IMG/VR virus record: IMGVR_UViG_3300020436_000043
Span: 1-33,149 of that record
From: a virus
DNA: 33,149 bases
Strand: one strand, 5' to 3'
The position numbers and the translations under genes were made by a program. The notes below the pieces were generated by a model that saw only the letters and a program-made list of their open reading frames with translations, did not search any database and had not been told where the DNA came from. Of this stretch, positions 1 through 7,650 are shown piece after piece; within the stretch, counting starts at the first letter, position 1, and the number at the start of each line of letters is the position of its first letter.

Positions 1-76
1 CTTTAGGTACCTTGGGCATTTTCTTGTCCCCTTTGAGGTGCGGTTGAGATCCATCGGCATCGTCGATCTCAGGCAT
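1..76 (-). CDS. Partial hypothetical protein (N-terminus only)
   Basis: An open frame starts at an ATG (76-74), 17 bases after the stop of the upstream gene, and runs off the left edge without a stop. The 25 visible residues begin MPEIDDADGSQPHLKG and are acidic, then Lys/Pro-rich. A GAG triplet lies just upstream, but there is no strong Shine-Dalgarno. It would be co-transcribed with the preceding virion-like gene from the late promoter at 1387-1394, so a structural role is possible. That is inference from position only. The product cannot be identified from this fragment. Confidence 0.5.
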   Translation of the reverse strand, partial: MPEIDDADGSQPHLKGDKKMPKVPK

Positions 77-93
77 TATCTCAACGGGACCTA

Positions 94-1362
94 CTACTTT
101 TTTTCTGTTACCTCTTTACGCCACTCAGCAAACTCTTTGACACAGTTTGGTACTGACTTACCGCCCTTCATCTTAGTTCCTTTTGCCTTGTATCCTTTCC
201 AACATGAACTAGCACCAACGTTCTTACGTGCTTGCTTCATGCTACCCTCTACATTGAGTGTCTTAGGATAGTCCTTGTCACCTTTCTTTGCTTTGGGTTC
301 TCCTCTCTTTCTCTTAGCGTGGATGTTATCCCAGAGTCCTTTCTTCTTACCCTCTTCTACGGAAGAAGGAGTTGTATCCTCTGTATCATGTTCGATAACT
401 TTTCCGTCAGCATCCTTCTGATGATGCTCCTTTGCCATCTTCTTCGAGATTGCCTTGCGTCTCTTATGTAAGAACTTGTCACTTCCGTCTACGTCTCCAT
501 CGTTATCAATATCTTGGTCTTTGCGGTTAGCAAATTTCTTCTTCACTGCCTTCTTGTTTACTGGATCAAGACCACCCTCATCAAGAACTTCCTTGTTCTT
601 ATCATCATTGATAGCGTGTTCGTGATACTCAGACAGTGTTACGTTGAGTTCGTTGATTGATACGTTCTGCTCTAGACCATGATTAAACATAACATCGTAG
701 TGTGTTACTGTTCCGTCTTCGTCTAGTGTATGCTGTTCCTTCAGACAGTTTCCTGCTCCCCACTCTGGATGCTCAACCTTAGTAGCACATGCATGCTTAG
801 GTTTCTTGATGGATGGTTTACCCTTTGTACCTTTTGGTTCTGCCATCTTCATGCCAGGTGCGTCACCACCACCTATACCTTTTGCTCCTCCTGTTCCTTT
901 AGGATTCTTATTGGCAGTGCCTTCAGTTCCTACTGGTGTCTTCTTGACTGGTGGTACTGGTGAGTACTCGTTCAATGCCTGAACTGCGGCTTGAACTAGG
1001 GATTCATGGTTGTCCATCTTATCTTTTTTGGGGTCTGTTGGTATTACTTGGTTGACCTTCTCTGTGCCTTTAGGTTTCTGTACCTTCTGACCAGGTGTCA
1101 ACGACATAACATATTGCCTGTAGGCATCCGTACCAATTTCAAAGACTTCCTTAATATCTTTGACCCATGTACGGAACTTTGTATCTTCAGCAGTCAAACA
1201 GATGACATAGTTAGGACCTCTTCTAATGATCTTACCTACGTTATCTTTTTCAGTGAGTACCCACTCACCTACTTTATAAATTTCTTCACGATAATATTGA
1301 TCACGGACGTTCTGATCCTTGACCTCTTTACGTATCGTTTTGAAATCGCTGAAAGATTTCAT
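94..1362 (-). CDS. Probable virion structural protein with EF-hand-like loop
   Basis: This 422-residue hydrophilic protein is Lys/Gly-rich and has no catalytic motif I recognise. I chose the ATG at 1362 over an in-frame TTG one codon upstream. Near residues 30-75 there is a small beta segment (KVGEWVLTEKDNVGKI) resembling an SH3/Tudor-like strand pattern, and a second around residues 200-250 (HPEWGAGNCLKEQ). Between them is a Gly/Lys/Pro low-complexity linker. Near residues 290-305 the segment DIDNDGDVDGSD fits a 12-residue EF-hand or dockerin calcium loop (Asp at 1, 3, 5, 9 and 12, Gly at 6). The C-terminus is very basic and contains two Cys (SCWKGYK...VPNC). A perfect T4 late-promoter box directly upstream makes a late, virion-associated role likely. 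I recall similar C-terminal modules in cyanophage structural proteins, but the exact function is unknown. Confidence 0.75.
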   Translation of the reverse strand: MKSFSDFKTIRKEVKDQNVRDQYYREEIYKVGEWVLTEKDNVGKIIRRGPNYVICLTAEDTKFRTWVKDIKEVFEIGTDAYRQYVMSLTPGQKVQKPKGTEKVNQVIPTDPKKDKMDNHESLVQAAVQALNEYSPVPPVKKTPVGTEGTANKNPKGTGGAKGIGGGDAPGMKMAEPKGTKGKPSIKKPKHACATKVEHPEWGAGNCLKEQHTLDEDGTVTHYDVMFNHGLEQNVSINELNVTLSEYHEHAINDDKNKEVLDEGGLDPVNKKAVKKKFANRKDQDIDNDGDVDGSDKFLHKRRKAISKKMAKEHHQKDADGKVIEHDTEDTTPSSVEEGKKKGLWDNIHAKRKRGEPKAKKGDKDYPKTLNVEGSMKQARKNVGASSCWKGYKAKGTKMKGGKSVPNCVKEFAEWRKEVTEKK

Positions 1363-1386
1363 CAAACTCTAATTTCATTACAGTTT

Positions 1387-1394
1387 TATTTATA
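1387..1394 (-). promoter_or_regulatory. T4-type late promoter (TATAAATA)
   Basis: The minus strand reads TATAAATA here, an exact match to the T4 late-promoter -10 box recognised by the gp55 sigma factor. It sits 24 bases upstream of the ATG at 1362 and overlaps the TAA stop of the preceding NMNAT-like gene. Transcription would start near 1380 and give a leader of about 17 nt. It is the only perfect copy I found in the window positioned correctly before a gene. It marks the switch from the replication block to late expression. Confidence 0.8.
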
Positions 1395-1938
1395 ACAGTT
1401 CTGCTATTTCATCCATTAAATTCCGCGTTTCCTTAGGTCCTAGACCCTTTGGTATACCTGCCTTGAAAGATTGGAAGTCACCCGCAGCTGCTGCTCTCCG
1501 CATTTTAGTACCAGATATAGAGAAGGTATCTCCGTCAGCATCACGCTCTCCACTAGATATAACTTCTATCTTTCTGAAGGTATAGTCCTTACCATTATAC
1601 TTCTTGACCCACTGCATAGCACCTACACGATCACTACCTACCACCAAGTAAGCATCATCATAGCCCTGTGATTGTAGTTCCGACAAGACTTCCACGGGTC
1701 CTTTAGCAGATCTAATTTTATCTTTGAGATTAGGGAACATCTTCTTAGCATAGTACAGTTTCCTATCGACTGGTAGAGGATTAGATCCCTTCTTATCTAC
1801 TGTCTGAGACATGTAAATGTAGTAGTCACACTTCCCTGCCTTGGATGCTACTGCCTTAAAGTTATCCGCATGACCTGTGGTTGGAGGTTGGAACCTACCA
1901 AAAGTAAAGTACACACATTTATAATCAATTATTTCCAT
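1390..1938 (-). CDS. NMN adenylyltransferase-like nucleotidyltransferase
   Basis: This is a 182-residue protein of the cytidylyltransferase/NMNAT fold. The N-terminal motif FGRFQPPTTGH (residues 13-23) is the (H/T)xGH nucleotide-binding loop, and ISGTKMR (141-147) is the matching C-terminal ISxTxxR motif. The length suits a single-domain nicotinamide-nucleotide or pantetheine-phosphate adenylyltransferase-like enzyme, which would join a nucleotide monophosphate to a phosphorylated partner with release of pyrophosphate. The exact substrate cannot be read from sequence. NAD+ synthesis from NMN and ATP is the usual annotation for such phage proteins. Its start overlaps the stop of the KxDG protein, so the two are translationally coupled. 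NAD+ supply, counter-defence against NAD+ depletion, or nucleic-acid end modification are possible roles, all inference. Confidence 0.8.
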   Translation of the reverse strand: MEIIDYKCVYFTFGRFQPPTTGHADNFKAVASKAGKCDYYIYMSQTVDKKGSNPLPVDRKLYYAKKMFPNLKDKIRSAKGPVEVLSELQSQGYDDAYLVVGSDRVGAMQWVKKYNGKDYTFRKIEVISSGERDADGDTFSISGTKMRRAAAAGDFQSFKAGIPKGLGPKETRNLMDEIAELL

Positions 1939-3131
1939 GACTTATCCAGTGTGAAATTAATGAATGAGAACTCAACTCTATTTACAAGTTTGATCATGTC
2001 ACCACCATGGTGTAGTACATAACCTTCTGGTGCTGTCACTCTGTATCCATTCTCTGTCTGTACATATGTCTTGAACTTCTCTAGTTTATCCAGAGCATCA
2101 ATGACTAACTGTTTACTCTCTTGTATCTTTCTATAGAGTGCGAACATAGCATGGAACTTCTGTTCATTGTCCTCAAGATATGTTAGACCATCATACAGTT
2201 GCTTTCTTCTCTCTGCCTGTTTCTGTACACTCTTCATCTTAGATACTTCTTTGTTCATCTTCTCATGGTAGAACTGACCTAGTGCTTTGAGTGCTACCTT
2301 TGGATCATTGATAGTACGTGACGCTTTGATCTCCGCATTAAAGAATGTCTTGAGAAATGATCCTACATAAAATTTCTTTTCACCACTGGTTCCTGATCCT
2401 GCTACCAGTTCATCTAGGAAGTCACCTGACTTCTTACACATCTGTTCTATGATCTGTACATTACCCTCAAACTTTTTATAGTCAGTAGATGGCATACCTA
2501 CATCCTGTATAGGTGTATCGTTCTGTATACAAACACAGTCTTTACTACTGTTTACGTATGCTTTAGGTTGAGCAGTCATGCTCTCTAAGTTTGATCCACT
2601 GTATGTGGTATGAAATACTACACCCATCTTTGATTTAGCAACTGCCTTACCTAACTCATGGTCTACGGGAATACCATATGTGATAGTGTTAGCTCTGAAA
2701 GTTATAAGTTGTTGACCATCTATTGTTTCTTCTTTCTTATCACCTTCAGTATACATGAGGTCACCTTGTACCACACCTTTGATACCTAGTGGTTCAAAAT
2801 ATTTTAGTGCTGCGTATAGTTTCTCAGCAAGACCTGGCTTGTCTGAGTAGTAGAACTCTATGTCTGCGTCACTGAAACACATCTTAGGTTCTTCTTTATT
2901 AAAGACTGACTTGTTACCTACAAAGAACTTACCACTAGCAGGGTCAATACCACATACTACAGATGGAGCACCATCCCATTTAGTCTGTAAGAATCCTGCT
3001 GTGCTAGCTCCACCTAACATCTTAGTGAGTTCCTGCATAAAACGGACTGCGGCTTCACAACCTTCTGTACCATAGTTGAGCATCTCATCTTCTATATGCT
3101 CAAGGTGTTTTAGTTTCGTTACGTTAGCCAT
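1929..3131 (-). CDS. KxDG nucleotidyltransferase-like protein (DUF6267-like)
   Basis: This 400-residue conserved phage protein starts at the ATG at 3131, which has a GGGGAG Shine-Dalgarno seven bases upstream. Upstream GTG and ATG codons at 3149 and 3146 are less well placed. Residues 49-54, QTKWDG, look like motif I (KxDG) of the DNA/RNA ligase and capping superfamily, whose Lys is adenylylated. VVQGDLMYT (about 120-128) could be motif III and GVVFHTTYSG (about 170-179) could be motif IV. The C-terminal half (about 230-400) is helical and charged. Phage annotation places such proteins in an uncharacterised DUF (DUF6267 from memory). Neighbours are a possible nuclease-fold protein upstream and an NMNAT-like enzyme downstream, which fits an end-processing or NAD-linked pathway. 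Ligase activity is inference from motifs only. Confidence 0.65.
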   Translation of the reverse strand: MANVTKLKHLEHIEDEMLNYGTEGCEAAVRFMQELTKMLGGASTAGFLQTKWDGAPSVVCGIDPASGKFFVGNKSVFNKEEPKMCFSDADIEFYYSDKPGLAEKLYAALKYFEPLGIKGVVQGDLMYTEGDKKEETIDGQQLITFRANTITYGIPVDHELGKAVAKSKMGVVFHTTYSGSNLESMTAQPKAYVNSSKDCVCIQNDTPIQDVGMPSTDYKKFEGNVQIIEQMCKKSGDFLDELVAGSGTSGEKKFYVGSFLKTFFNAEIKASRTINDPKVALKALGQFYHEKMNKEVSKMKSVQKQAERRKQLYDGLTYLEDNEQKFHAMFALYRKIQESKQLVIDALDKLEKFKTYVQTENGYRVTAPEGYVLHHGGDMIKLVNRVEFSFINFTLDKSWK

Positions 3132-4308
3132 CGTCGTACTCCCCATCACCTAGTGTCCACTCACTCTCATCATAGAACTTGTAACCAGCTTGGAACTTGT
3201 CAGGGATTCCTTCTCCCTTACCACTGGTGTCTCTGATATTAAATTTTAGTTCCATTGTGTTAGTTTCTACTAGCATGTCTATGCGTTGTCCTTCACCACT
3301 CTTACCTCCATAGTATATCTCAACCTTAGATACTTTAGATGTAGCATCGTTTACCTTGTCAGTGACATTGAAGTTTTTGATATATGATTTCTGTAGATGA
3401 GCATAGTGATACCCATGACCTAGACAACCCTTAATTAAATCAGATAGATGACCTCTATCATATTTTGGTGACGTGTCTACACTACCCACCTTAACTTTGA
3501 CATTAGTTATACCTTGCTTGTGTTGATCATTGGCATCTTTAAACACAGCACACATCTTCTCTTCATCTATACCAAACGTCTTACATAAGTATTTCCCTGC
3601 GTCAGGAAATCTACTACCACTTCTAGGTTGCTCCTTGAGTATATCTTTAGGAGGAAATACATTCTTCTTTGTACCTAGATTTGATAGGGCAACTGTGCCT
3701 GTAGTTTTTGCTGAGATATAAACGTTTCTTTTACTACCATCTTTACATGTAAGTTTGATAGTTACATCAGTAACCTTAGAACCTATGTCAAAGTTACCTT
3801 TCCCTGCTGAACCTACCATCCATCCACCTGACCACTTCAGTGGTCTTGCTGTGTTCTGAGGTCCTGCCCAGACTATATCAATAGCACGACAATCTTCTAG
3901 CCCATGATCTTCTACTATTTGTTTTACTAGATCACCATAGATGCCACTAGGATACTTATTATCTGCTACCCACGTAGCTAACTCTGCCTGTAACTTCTTC
4001 TCAAAAGCAGTACCCGCATTGTTAGCACCACCTCCTTTTCTACTTCCGTTACCCCAACTCTGTTTGTTTAACTTTAATTTATCTACCTTACACGCTGATT
4101 TTATCTCATCTATCTCTACGAAACCTTGTAGTCCACGAAACAATTTTATATCTTTACTGTTACCTTTATCCATTGCGATTGGATCTTTCACATCTGGTAC
4201 ATGCTTTACACAATAACTAAACACACGACATGCTTCATCAAATGCGTCTAGATGTGTTGCCTTCTCTCTAAATTCTTTAAATGATGTAGGTACTACGTTG
4301 AATGCCAT
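3124..4308 (-). CDS. Conserved hypothetical, possible PD-(D/E)xK-like core
   Basis: I do not recognise this 394-residue protein at family level. It has a Gly/Asn-rich loop near residues 86-100, then AGTAFEKKLQ (99-108) and a beta hairpin ending in YISAK (197-201), with D181 about 20 residues before the final Lys. The order Glu103, Asp181, Ser199-x-Lys201 resembles the PD-(D/E)xK nuclease core, in which a helix Glu precedes Asp and ExK. The third acidic residue is Ser here, so this is a weak match. The C-terminus is acidic. Its ATG shares a base with the stop of the preceding oxygenase gene, and its own stop overlaps the start of the KxDG protein, so the three downstream genes look like one translational unit. 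A structural role is an alternative. Confidence 0.55.
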   Translation of the reverse strand: MAFNVVPTSFKEFREKATHLDAFDEACRVFSYCVKHVPDVKDPIAMDKGNSKDIKLFRGLQGFVEIDEIKSACKVDKLKLNKQSWGNGSRKGGGANNAGTAFEKKLQAELATWVADNKYPSGIYGDLVKQIVEDHGLEDCRAIDIVWAGPQNTARPLKWSGGWMVGSAGKGNFDIGSKVTDVTIKLTCKDGSKRNVYISAKTTGTVALSNLGTKKNVFPPKDILKEQPRSGSRFPDAGKYLCKTFGIDEEKMCAVFKDANDQHKQGITNVKVKVGSVDTSPKYDRGHLSDLIKGCLGHGYHYAHLQKSYIKNFNVTDKVNDATSKVSKVEIYYGGKSGEGQRIDMLVETNTMELKFNIRDTSGKGEGIPDKFQAGYKFYDESEWTLGDGEYDDG

Positions 4309-4901
4309 CAGAATTGTTTCCAGTATCTAGGATGTGTGAGTCCTCCTTCTTTATTTAGATCTGGATTAGTAAGTAGCACGTCTCCTGCTACACTCCAACG
4401 ATGTCCTGTGTTGTGTGTCATATGCTTGAGATTGCTAGGGAATATTAGTAGGTCACCCTCCTTAGTGTTCTCTTCCCATGCTGAGGTGTTAAAGAAATTC
4501 TTCTCTACATCAGCAAAGGCATGTGGGAACCACTCGTTCTGACTATCCTTTGTAAAGGTTAGTGGGTCTTGTGTGTCCAAGTAATACACCCATGATATAT
4601 GAGCAGGGTCATGGTTATGATTAGGAACTGAACTATCCTCACCACTCACTGCGTACCATGTCTTCATGAAATGTATATCATACCTGACGTTCATAGTACA
4701 TAGGTATTCATCTATACAGTCATTGACTTCTAACATGAAACTATTCATCTGTGGGTCGAGATGTACTAACACCTTACCATCTATCTCACCTGTCTGACCA
4801 CGTTCAAACATGTGATGTTCATACCTCTTGGCAACCCAATCGGCATAGTCAATTAAATTAAACTTCCCTATAGTTGTAGGGAATAGATTAATTTTCTCCA
4901 T
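4308..4901 (-). CDS. 2OG-Fe(II) oxygenase-like protein 1
   Basis: This 197-residue protein has the double-stranded beta-helix signature of 2-oxoglutarate/Fe(II) dioxygenases. NHNHDPAHISWVYYL (94-108) carries the first metal-ligand motif (H95xH97, with D98 next), KEGDLLIFPSNLKH (147-160) carries the distal His160, and R168 in the following RWSVAGDV is placed to bind 2-oxoglutarate. The 'His-x-His ... S(G/W)vYYl' form matches the small phage oxygenases of the TIGR02466/PF13759 type. Such enzymes hydroxylate a substrate using O2 and 2OG, but the phage substrate is unknown. The gene overlaps its upstream neighbour by 14 bases. It is one of seven such oxygenases in the window and is not closely similar to the others outside the motifs. 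Confidence 0.82.
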   Translation of the reverse strand: MEKINLFPTTIGKFNLIDYADWVAKRYEHHMFERGQTGEIDGKVLVHLDPQMNSFMLEVNDCIDEYLCTMNVRYDIHFMKTWYAVSGEDSSVPNHNHDPAHISWVYYLDTQDPLTFTKDSQNEWFPHAFADVEKNFFNTSAWEENTKEGDLLIFPSNLKHMTHNTGHRWSVAGDVLLTNPDLNKEGGLTHPRYWKQF

Positions 4902-5064
4902 GTATTTGTATGTGAGGATTATCTCCCTGTCTAGATTTATTGTATATAATTATTCTATCGTTATTATAGTCTGGTACAAACTCTAACTCATCTTCATTGT
5001 CCCACATTAATTCTTGGTACAATGAATTGAGTTTACCCATGTCATCATATAAATCAGAGGTCAT
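4888..5064 (-). CDS. Small conserved hypothetical protein
   Basis: This is a 58-residue acidic protein beginning MTSDLYDDMGKLNSLYQELM. I chose the ATG at 5064 because it forms an ATGACCTCTGA overlap with the stop of mazG, the pattern seen throughout this operon. A further in-frame ATG at 5106 would extend it inside mazG. The sequence alternates an amphipathic helix (about 1-25) with two short strands (LEFVPDYNND, RIIIYNK). I recall similar short proteins beside mazG in cyanophages but know no function. Confidence 0.6.
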   Translation of the reverse strand: MTSDLYDDMGKLNSLYQELMWDNEDELEFVPDYNNDRIIIYNKSRQGDNPHIQIHGEN

Positions 5065-5458
5065 TTGCTGCTCTGTTCTCTGACTTGTGGATGTTAAATG
5101 ATCCACCAGGATATCTCTTCTCTAATTTCTTGACGTTCATCTCAAGGACTTCTTCAAAGTCTACATCTAATGCCATACATGCTTGTGCTACGTACCACAT
5201 AACGTCACCCAACTCAATAAGAAGATGTTCTCTATTAGCGTCACTCCAAGGCTTACCTTGGAAGACCATCTTCTTAACGATCTCCAAGAACTCTCCAGAC
5301 TCAGCAGCAAGGCCAACACCAGAAGTGGTAAGACGTTCAATATTGGCACCCTCTCTGTTAAGTTCAACCAAACGATCAGAAAGATCGACAAAATCTTTAG
5401 AACAATCGGATGTGACAGCATCTACGAACTCCTCGTATCTTTTGAAATCTACACTCAT
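5054..5458 (-). CDS. mazG: MazG-like nucleoside triphosphate pyrophosphohydrolase
   Basis: The protein has 134 residues, a single MazG domain. The metal-binding motif ExxE...ExxD is present as E53SGE56 and E82LGD85, within GLAAESGEFLE and LIELGDVMWYV. MazG-type enzymes hydrolyse nucleoside triphosphates (or (p)ppGpp-like molecules in some proposals) to monophosphates and pyrophosphate. Cyanophage MazG has been suggested to alter host nucleotide pools during infection. The ATG overlaps the upstream stop as ATGA. The gene follows gp41 with one small gene between, the usual cyanophage arrangement, which supports a role in nucleotide supply for replication. Confidence 0.88.
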   Translation of the reverse strand: MSVDFKRYEEFVDAVTSDCSKDFVDLSDRLVELNREGANIERLTTSGVGLAAESGEFLEIVKKMVFQGKPWSDANREHLLIELGDVMWYVAQACMALDVDFEEVLEMNVKKLEKRYPGGSFNIHKSENRAANDL

Positions 5459-5715
5459 GATTTAACATTCAATAATTTAGCAGTCTCGATGTCATCACTC
5501 TCATCAGGATTGGTATGGTGTGTGACCTCTCGTAATGTCTTTAGATATTCTAAGACATGTTCTCTGATTTCCATCAGTTCAGCAAAGCAACCTTGATTGT
5601 GAGCACAACCTCTCAGTTGATGATCAGGTGCTAGTACTGATTCAGTAAACAAAGCAAGTGCTCTGTCATATTTTATTTCAGGAGTTTCTTCTCCTACAGA
5701 TGCTTGGTCTCTCAA
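5455..5715 (-). CDS. Small hypothetical protein with TTG start
   Basis: This is an 86-residue acidic, mostly helical protein of unknown function. The only well-placed start is a TTG at 5715, which overlaps the gp41 stop as TTGA and has GAGGA about ten bases upstream. The downstream stop overlaps the mazG start as ATGA, so both ends are coupled. It has two Cys and one His-rich stretch (GCAHNQGCF, about residues 36-44) that could bind a metal, but this is speculative. No recognisable family. Confidence 0.6.
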   Translation of the reverse strand: MRDQASVGEETPEIKYDRALALFTESVLAPDHQLRGCAHNQGCFAELMEIREHVLEYLKTLREVTHHTNPDESDDIETAKLLNVKS

Positions 5716-7094
5716 AAGTTAAAGTCCTCAAATTTTTTCTTATTAGCACCTGTCAATACTTTCACAGTTTCTTCATTCAGTTTGACCTGACCAGAGTCCA
5801 TGATATTATTCTGTGCCTCTTGCTCAACATTATATAGTCTCATCTTCGCTCTGTCAATACCAACGACAAAACGTTTGTTAAGAGTGGGATCATAGTATCT
5901 ATTCTTTAGTTGTTTGACCATTATCTGATTCTGTTCCTCCAATTCCTCCGTAGAAATAAGAGCAAACATAAGATCAGCAGTTGCGGGAAGCCCAAAACTT
6001 TCGCTTGTATCAGTAAGATCAACATCACTACTCCCATAGCCAGAACGAGTCGTCTGAGTAGCGGAGACGAGTGGTACATTAAACTCAACTGCAAGACCAC
6101 GGAGCTCTTCCGCAATCGACTTAACCATGGTGTACGAATTGACCGACGCATTTCTAAACCTCTGCGATGTACAAATATTTAGATAGTCTATAAAGATAAC
6201 TTCTGGTCTGAATGCTTTCTTCAATGCCAGATCATTTAAGAGTGCTCGGAAGTGACCCGCATGTGCTGAGGCAGTGGGATATTCTTTTACTATCAGTTTA
6301 CCTTGTGTCTTCTTAGACAATGCTGTGATCTTATTCTCGAACATCATCTTAGGTAACTGTGCTAACTGTTGGATGTCTACGTTGAGGAGGTTTGCGTCAA
6401 TTCGTTCAGCAATTTTCTCTTCTGCCATCTCCATTGTAATGTAGAGAACGTTCCGTCCTTGGAGCAACACGGAGCTAGCGACGTGGCACATGAATAGAGA
6501 CTTCCCGACACCTGTACCAGCCAGTGCGATGTTAAGAGTCTTATTAGGTAACCCACCTTTTGTAATTTTATTAAAGAAGTCGAGATCAAAGGGTACTTTG
6601 GTTTCAACTCTGTGATAACTGTCGTATCTTTCTTCGTAGTCATCTATGTAATCGTGTCCTATATGGTTGTCAAACGATACAGCTAGAGCATCAGATAATA
6701 TGCTAGGGATAGCACCCGCGTCCTTCTTCTGGTCACTACCATCCGCTATCTTGATACTCTCCATGAGGGCAAGATAGATCGCACGGTCTTGACACCACTT
6801 CTCAGTAGTATCAACTAACCAATCTAGTTCGGTTGTCTCCTTATCAAACGACTCTAATGTCTGTGTAATCTGCTTGAATTGATCATCACTAAGTGAGGTA
6901 ATCTTACTTACTTCAATGGTAAGGGCTTCAACTGTAGGGACAGCAGAATACTTTACGAAGTATTTATTAGTTACGTCGAATATAACTTGATCTGTTTTGT
7001 CTTCAAAATATTCCTGTTTAATGAACGGAAGAACTTTCCGAGGGTACTCCTCAGTTAACAGTAAGTTCTTCAGTATCAGTGTTTCCACCTTCAT
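5712..7094 (-). CDS. gp41: Replicative DNA helicase gp41 (DnaB-like)
   Basis: This 460-residue protein is the T4 gp41 homologue, the hexameric 5'-3' helicase that unwinds the fork and carries the primase. Its N-terminal helical domain (about 1-150, including GHDYIDDYEERY) matches gp41 closely. The RecA-like motor contains Walker A AGTGVGKS (192-199), YITMEMAEEKIAERIDANLL, and Walker B VIFIDYLNIC, followed by the SATQTTRSGYGSSD region and the ESFGLPATADLMFA segment typical of gp41. I chose the ATG at 7094, giving [10 protein letters not shown], over a TTG at 7109 because it agrees with the T4 N-terminus. The start lies inside the end of an oxygenase gene (44-base overlap). Primase (gp61) and the helicase loader gp59 are not in this window. 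Confidence 0.95.
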   Translation of the reverse strand: MKVETLILKNLLLTEEYPRKVLPFIKQEYFEDKTDQVIFDVTNKYFVKYSAVPTVEALTIEVSKITSLSDDQFKQITQTLESFDKETTELDWLVDTTEKWCQDRAIYLALMESIKIADGSDQKKDAGAIPSILSDALAVSFDNHIGHDYIDDYEERYDSYHRVETKVPFDLDFFNKITKGGLPNKTLNIALAGTGVGKSLFMCHVASSVLLQGRNVLYITMEMAEEKIAERIDANLLNVDIQQLAQLPKMMFENKITALSKKTQGKLIVKEYPTASAHAGHFRALLNDLALKKAFRPEVIFIDYLNICTSQRFRNASVNSYTMVKSIAEELRGLAVEFNVPLVSATQTTRSGYGSSDVDLTDTSESFGLPATADLMFALISTEELEEQNQIMVKQLKNRYYDPTLNKRFVVGIDRAKMRLYNVEQEAQNNIMDSGQVKLNEETVKVLTGANKKKFEDFNF

Positions 7095-7650
7095 AGATTT
7101 CTTCTTCAATAAAAAAGTTAAATGATATAGTTGACCTCAGTTTAGAGGACTTGTTCATGGGAGCAGCATGCTCTAACCATGATGGAAAGATAATCATATC
7201 ACCTTCCTGTACCCATGGCACAAGAGTGTTAGATGTGATACCCGCTGTGGCAAGCAAGGTCTCACATGGGTGATAGAAGTTGGTTGCCTTGTGTTCATTC
7301 GGATCGAAGTGAACATAGTATACACCAGACCACTGACCTGGTGAGTGTATATGTTTCTCCTGCCAGTTCTGTGATTTATAACAGTTTAACCACATGTCTG
7401 TCAAGATCATATTACCATACGCTTTCGCATCTGTCTGGAACTCATCCAGTATAGGAGTAAAAGCATCAAGGCATTCTCCTATAGGAAACGTACCTGTACC
7501 ATAGGATGTGAACAGGTCACAGTTCCACTGGTCAGGTGTATTGTTCTGTAATTTATATTCTTTATAATACTCGTCTACTCTTGCCTTGATAGGGTCTTGC
7601 TCTTCTAGATGATAACGATAGAGTAGTGTAGGGAATGCTTCTATCTTCAT
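7051..7650 (-). CDS. 2OG-Fe(II) oxygenase-like protein 2
   Basis: This 199-residue phage oxygenase opens with [13 protein letters not shown], the 'FPT.(L/V)' start common in the TIGR02466 group. The Fe(II) site is [16 protein letters not shown] (H100xH102), the distal His is H161 in [15 protein letters not shown], and R172 ([10 protein letters not shown]) would bind 2-oxoglutarate. It lies between uvsX and gp41, with an ATGA overlap to uvsX. In T4 these two genes are separated by gp40 and others, so this is an insertion relative to T4. The substrate is unknown. Post-translational hydroxylation of a phage or host protein is one possibility. Confidence 0.85.
   Translation of the reverse strand: MKIEAFPTLLYRYHLEEQDPIKARVDEYYKEYKLQNNTPDQWNCDLFTSYGTGTFPIGECLDAFTPILDEFQTDAKAYGNMILTDMWLNCYKSQNWQEKHIHSPGQWSGVYYVHFDPNEHKATNFYHPCETLLATAGITSNTLVPWVQEGDMIIFPSWLEHAAPMNKSSKLRSTISFNFFIEEEIYEGGNTDTEELTVN

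Noticed and set aside
1006-1395. Plus-strand open frame of 129 codons, and many shorter plus-strand frames opposite known genes
   Set aside because: They lie antisense to well-supported genes, are rich in Cys/Ser/Phe/Leu as expected from reverse frames, and lack ribosome binding sites and recognisable domains.
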